NCBI RefSeq assembly: GCF_018449545.1
Contig: NZ_JAAVUR010000002.1
Coordinates: 124,001 to 188,000 of the forward strand
Origin: Granulicella sp. dw_53
GTDB lineage: Bacteria; Acidobacteriota; Terriglobia; Terriglobales; Acidobacteriaceae
Length of the DNA: 64,000 bases
Reading direction: 5' to 3'
The first letter of the stretch is position 1, and every line of letters begins with the position of its first letter. The notes beneath the pieces were generated by a model. That model had not been told where the DNA came from and made no database searches. It was given only the letters and a program-made list of their open reading frames with translations. A program made the translations under genes and the position numbers. Of this stretch, positions 60,711 to 64,000 are shown one piece after another.

Positions 60711-61107
60711 TCTCTGAGAGTAGGGTTTTGCGCTCGCCGGAACCACCTCCTCCGGGGGCATCTCATTGCCCCCCTTTTGGGGGGAGAATTTCTAGGGGCA
60801 GCGTGCTATCTTCTTCCTTGCAGCGGTGCGACTCCCCAGGCCCATCTTCCGCATGCACCAAATACGTTTACAGATTTTCACAAAAGGATCGGCAAGCAAC
60901 GGGTAGCCCCGTAAGCCATCCTGTTACGTTGATTCACCTTGGTTTATAAGCAGATTCGCCCTTGCGCGGCGGCCTCCTGACTCCTACCCCATTGAGGGGA
61001 GAGACTGCCCACGACTTAGGTTTCCGGCTACCGGCGACCAGCGCAAACTAACTCTGGATCCAAAGACGATTGGTTGCCATACTGGCAACGCTTCCCAAGG
61101 AGATGGA
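60711..61107. other. Gene-free stretch
   Basis: About 400 bp with C/G runs near 60760-60785. No ORF with ribosome site, no strong hairpin and no repeat matching the others in this window. Confidence 0.45.
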
Positions 61108-61428
61108 ATGGGAGATAGCCTACAATCCGCAAATTTTTCTGCAGCAGCCCTCGACACGAGCATCACGTCTTCGTCACTCGATCTCGGAACGAGCTTCGAT
61201 TCGATTCACGCGGCACTGCTGGAACAGATTCAGCTTCTCGAAGAAGAAAAGAACTCCCTCTGCCAACTCATAGCGGAGTTGCTCTTCAAAAATCAGATCC
61301 TTAGACAAGGAAACTGTCCCCCGGCCGCCTCGGAGAGCAACCTGCGGGCGGCCGTGCAGGGCAGGTCTTTCAAAGCATCTCAGCTTAGAACTATGGCTTC
61401 ACCGTCACCATCACCACACCGTGGCTAG
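61108..61428 (+). CDS. Small coiled-coil protein, 3' end overlapping alpha-galactosidase
   Basis: A 106-residue protein. Residues about 32-66 form a leucine-zipper-like coiled coil (SIHAALLEQIQLLEEEKNSL, CQLIAELLFKNQILRQ), with Ser/Ala-rich sequence before and a basic Ser/Pro tail after. AAGGAG lies 5 nt before the ATG, a strong reason to accept the gene. Its last 38 bp overlap the convergent alpha-galactosidase gene. Function unknown. Confidence 0.65.
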   Translation: MGDSLQSANFSAAALDTSITSSSLDLGTSFDSIHAALLEQIQLLEEEKNSLCQLIAELLFKNQILRQGNCPPAASESNLRAAVQGRSFKASQLRTMASPSPSPHRG

Positions 61429-62581
61429 GCACCTCAGCCGAGTAGCTCCCCGTCTTCGAGCCAACGTCCTTATGAGCCCAAAGATCGCGCACCGACGCGT
61501 TTAGCTTCGACGGATAACCGAGATCCTGCCAGTCCGCCGAGATCGTCGCCGGCTTCTCACTGCGGTTCAGCAGCGCGACAGCGCGGCCGCCATCCGCCAG
61601 TTGCTTCGACCACACCTCGAGATCGCCCATCTTCTTCACACGATGTCCCTGAACCCCCATCGCGTCCTGGTCGATGGCGATCACTTCCTTGTTCATCAGA
61701 ATCGCCTTCGTCTCAGGACTCATATTCCCGAGATCGTTCCCCGCCAGCAACGGAGCAGAGAACAGCGCCCACATGCTGAAGTGCGCACGGCTCTCCGTCG
61801 TGTTGAGCCCACCGTTCCCAACCTCCAACATATCCGGATCGTTCCAATGCCCCGGCCCTGAGTACGATTCGATTCCATTCATCAGATCCAGAATCTGCAC
61901 CACACCATTCCCGCCCCAGTCCTTCTTGCAGTTCCAGCAGTCCTGGATGTCGCCCGTAGCCCGCCACATGTTGCCTATCGAACCCGCCCATAGCCACGGC
62001 TTGTTCGAACCCCACTCGCAGATGCTGAACAGGATCGGCCTGCCCGTCTCCGCCAGCGCATTGCGCATCAGCGTGTAGGAGGACTCCGCGTTCTGCCCCG
62101 GCAGCGTATTGCACCAGTCTTCTTTCAGATAGTCGACGCCCCACGCGGCATACTGCCTTGCATCCTGGTACTCATGCCCGATGCTCCCCGGCCGTTTCGC
62201 GCACGTCATCGTGCCGACGTCCGTATAGATCCCGAACTTCAGACCCTTGCTGTGGACATAGTCCGCCAGCGCCTTGATGCCCCCCGGAAACTTCTCCGCA
62301 TCGACGACGATATTCCCCACCGCATCGCGCCCCGTCTGCCAACAGTCGTCGATCACGACGTACTGGTATCCGGCATCCTTCATGCCGCTCGAAGCCATCT
62401 GGTCCGCGGCCTCGCGCACGACCTTCTCGTTGATGCCCTTACAGGCAAACTTGTTCCAGCTATTCCAACCCATGGGCGGCGTACGCGCCACGCCATTGTC
62501 CAGAGAGTGCGCCGGCACTCCACCCAATGCCACCATAACCGCAGCTACGAAACCGCTTACAAACACACCACGCAAATTCAT
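61391..62581 (-). CDS. Secreted alpha-galactosidase, glycoside hydrolase family 27
   Basis: A 396-residue enzyme with a signal peptide (MNLRGVFVSGFVAAVMVALG, cut near AHS). The GH27 hallmarks are in order: TPPMGWNSWNKFACKGINE, YVVIDDCWQTGRDA, GLKFGIYTDVG, the nucleophile Asp155 in VDYLKEDWCN and the acid/base Asp211 in RATGDIQDCW; a C-terminal beta domain follows. It removes terminal alpha-galactose from plant oligosaccharides such as galactomannan. GGAGG lies 9 nt before the ATG at 62581. Confidence 0.95.
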   Translation of the reverse strand: MNLRGVFVSGFVAAVMVALGGVPAHSLDNGVARTPPMGWNSWNKFACKGINEKVVREAADQMASSGMKDAGYQYVVIDDCWQTGRDAVGNIVVDAEKFPGGIKALADYVHSKGLKFGIYTDVGTMTCAKRPGSIGHEYQDARQYAAWGVDYLKEDWCNTLPGQNAESSYTLMRNALAETGRPILFSICEWGSNKPWLWAGSIGNMWRATGDIQDCWNCKKDWGGNGVVQILDLMNGIESYSGPGHWNDPDMLEVGNGGLNTTESRAHFSMWALFSAPLLAGNDLGNMSPETKAILMNKEVIAIDQDAMGVQGHRVKKMGDLEVWSKQLADGGRAVALLNRSEKPATISADWQDLGYPSKLNASVRDLWAHKDVGSKTGSYSAEVPSHGVVMVTVKP

Positions 62582-62658
62582 GATCTTTCGCCTCCGGGCA
62601 CAAATATTCTCTTGTCGCCCCTTCGGCAAACATCATACGCGAGACCTCGCGTCACGAA

Positions 62659-62922
62659 TTACAGCTCGAACATCAACTCATCCACGTAGCACCAGTACCA
62701 GTCCTCGCCTGGCTCTATCGATTGCACGACCGGATGCTTCACCGCATGGAAGTGCTTGGTCGCATGCTTGCCGATGGACGAGTCGCAGCACCCAACATGC
62801 CCGCACTCCTTACAGAGCCGCAGATGAACCCACGACTGTCCCAGCTTCAGACACTCCTCGCACCCGCGTGTATGTGGCTTTACCTGATGAATCGTATCGA
62901 GATGGCTGCACGTAGATCCCAT
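62659..62922 (-). CDS. UBP-type zinc-finger protein
   Basis: An 87-residue protein that is almost entirely a ZnF-UBP domain: CSHLDTIHQVKPHTRGCEEC, WVHLRLCKECGHVGCCDSS and GKHATKHFHAVKHPVVQSIEP supply the Cys/His ligands, and YWCYVDELMFEL ends it. In eukaryotes this fold binds the ubiquitin C-terminus; small bacterial forms are common and their role is unknown. A TTG at 62943 is an alternative start. Confidence 0.88.
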   Translation of the reverse strand: MGSTCSHLDTIHQVKPHTRGCEECLKLGQSWVHLRLCKECGHVGCCDSSIGKHATKHFHAVKHPVVQSIEPGEDWYWCYVDELMFEL

Positions 62923-62973
62923 GCGAGTCAGTTTACTCTCCAAGTCGCGGTCGGCAAAGCCACCACCCCGCCT

Positions 62974-63258
62974 CTACATAATCCGGAACCGCTCCTGCAT
63001 CAGCCGTTGGAAACGAGGCTTCCAGATCAGGTCGTAGGCCAGCTCCTTGCCCGGAAACATCGACAGCGCGGCTTTGCGGCTGTCCGCGATCATCTGCGAA
63101 GCATCCTCGATGCTAAGGCTCCTGTCCTGGGCGATCACTTGCATGACCATGTTCATCATCATCTGCAGCCGGCGAATGAGCTTCTGCTCCTCTGCCTGTT
63201 CCGCTGCGCTCATTGCTGCGTCGGTCTTGTCGGAATCCGCTGACGGCGTAAGGTCCAT
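62974..63258 (-). CDS. Small conserved-looking protein of unknown function
   Basis: A 94-residue acidic protein, with SAAEQAEEQKLIRRLQMMMN helical and SLSIEDASQMIADSRKAALSMF followed by PGKELAYDLIWKPRFQRLMQERF. GGAGG is 7 nt before the ATG. I do not know its role; it lies between the zinc-finger and comEC genes on the same strand. Confidence 0.7.
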   Translation of the reverse strand: MDLTPSADSDKTDAAMSAAEQAEEQKLIRRLQMMMNMVMQVIAQDRSLSIEDASQMIADSRKAALSMFPGKELAYDLIWKPRFQRLMQERFRIM

Positions 63259-63316
63259 TCCAGAGCCTCCACTGATCCACAAAATACACCTTAAACCACG
63301 CGGCTTCCAGCTTTGC

Positions 63317-64000
63317 TCAACGAAGGTCCTCTCCCCCGACAACCTCGCGAATCCCTCCATCCCGGTCCAGCAGAAAGGTCGTCAAGCCAAACTCATCCGT
63401 CCGGTAGAGCCTCGTATGCCCCTCGGCGATCCTCTCGATCACCTCCCCTCGCGGATGCCCAAAGGTATTCGCCCGCCCCACCGAGATCACCGCATCCGTC
63501 GGCCGTAGCGCCGCAAAGAACTCCGGCGTCGTCGAGGTCCGGCTGCCATGATGTCCCACCTTCAGCAGCGTCACCGGCGACAGTCCGCTCGCCACCATCG
63601 CCCGTTCACTCGGCGCCTCCGCGTCCCCTTCCATCAACACCGAAGCCTTGCCATATCGCAGACGCATCACCAACGAGTCATCGTTCTTCGGCTCCCCCGG
63701 ATTCCCATATCCAACCGCTGGTGAAAGCACCTCGATTCCAACCCCACTCCACTCGACGCGATCGCCTGCATGGTAATGCCGCACCACCACACCCAGCTCA
63801 GCCGCCTCCTCCAGCAACGCACGATAGACCTGCGAGTCCGCATCCACCGAAACCCACAGCTCTCGTGGACGAAAGCTCCGCATCACCGCCGCCATCCCGC
63901 CCATGTGGTCGCTGTGCGCATGGCTCAGCGCGATCACATCCAGTCTGCGCATCCGCCGCGACCACAGATACGGCGAAACCACCTCCTCGCCCACATCGAA
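63317..64000 (-). CDS. comEC: ComEC/Rec2-type protein, metallo-beta-lactamase part (partial)
   Basis: The C-terminal 227 residues of a gene running off the right edge. VIALSHAHSDHMGGMAAVM is the metal-binding HxHxDH motif; LMEGDAEAPSERAM, LLKVGHHGSRTSTTPEFFAAL and PTDAVISVGRANTFGHPRGEV are the remaining MBL motifs typical of the ComEC C-terminus. ComEC forms the inner-membrane channel for DNA uptake; the MBL domain is thought to degrade one strand. A stand-alone MBL-fold hydrolase of the ComEC type cannot be excluded because the membrane part lies outside. Confidence 0.85.
   Translation of the reverse strand, partial: FDVGEEVVSPYLWSRRMRRLDVIALSHAHSDHMGGMAAVMRSFRPRELWVSVDADSQVYRALLEEAAELGVVVRHYHAGDRVEWSGVGIEVLSPAVGYGNPGEPKNDDSLVMRLRYGKASVLMEGDAEAPSERAMVASGLSPVTLLKVGHHGSRTSTTPEFFAALRPTDAVISVGRANTFGHPRGEVIERIAEGHTRLYRTDEFGLTTFLLDRDGGIREVVGGEDLR

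Overview
The window looks like chromosome from an Acidobacteriota, most likely class Terriglobia (Granulicella/Edaphobacter/Terriglobus-like). Pointers are two Oar-type TonB-dependent receptors of about 1,100 residues with an N-terminal carboxypeptidase-regulatory-like domain, a PadR plus ADOP-type macrolide-permease pair, several Tat-exported seven-bladed lactonase-like proteins, and high-GC genes separated by intergenic hairpin repeats. This assignment is by family recognition, not by a search.

Layout. 1-4.5 kb: the 3' end of an RND efflux pump, convergent with a response regulator/histidine kinase pair and a secreted YncE-like propeller. 5-22 kb: a sugar-acid-flavoured accessory region with a berberine-bridge-type FAD oxidase, two Tat lactonase-fold proteins, an ACS-type MFS transporter overlapping a short Y_Y_Y histidine kinase and a NarL regulator, a TonB receptor, three exported enzymes (RraA-like aldolase fold, RidA, SelA-like PLP enzyme) and a second, nearly duplicate MFS transporter. 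22.5-28.4 kb: a second TonB receptor, a metallophosphoesterase and a PI-PLC-like protein. 28.4-31 kb: Rel, the (p)ppGpp synthetase/hydrolase. 31.5-41 kb: a truncated GntR, ADOP permease, PadR, an isochorismatase-fold hydrolase, an SMR exporter, an AhpD-like protein, a MocR regulator, a second PadR and membrane proteins. 41.5-46.4 kb: an aromatic amino-acid operon on the minus strand, trpB-trpA-aroQ-aroF-tyrA. 46.5-57.7 kb: a glycine-zipper protein, a DUF3142 pair, threonine dehydratase, a cell-wall amidase, a secreted polygalacturonase and a candidate small RNA. 57.8-64 kb: tRNA-Thr and tRNA-Asp, an orphan antitoxin-like gene, an esterase/dioxygenase pair, alpha-galactosidase, small genes and the 3' part of comEC.

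Two signals stand out. First, upstream of trpB lies what looks like a complete ribosome-mediated attenuator: a 23-residue leader peptide carrying Phe, Trp and Tyr codons, a 1:2 hairpin, a possible 2:3 pairing and a 9-bp terminator-like stem. It would fit an operon that feeds all three aromatic amino acids. Second, RraA-like, RidA and SelA-like enzymes, which normally act in the cytoplasm, sit side by side here and all carry export signals, two of them twin-arginine. Together with the Tat lactonases, an aldonate-type transporter pair and TonB receptors this suggests an extracytoplasmic route for (amino)sugar acids. A shared promoter element upstream of the FAD oxidase and of RidA supports a common regulon.

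Other regulatory reads: a CTTAAG-type box present both upstream of the two-component operon and upstream of the propeller gene; two genes whose -10 hexamer lies 5-6 nt before the ATG (possible leaderless mRNAs, rel and a padR); composite hairpin repeats present at two sites 33 kb apart; and a duplicated tRNA-Thr 3' end flanking a 250-bp insert.
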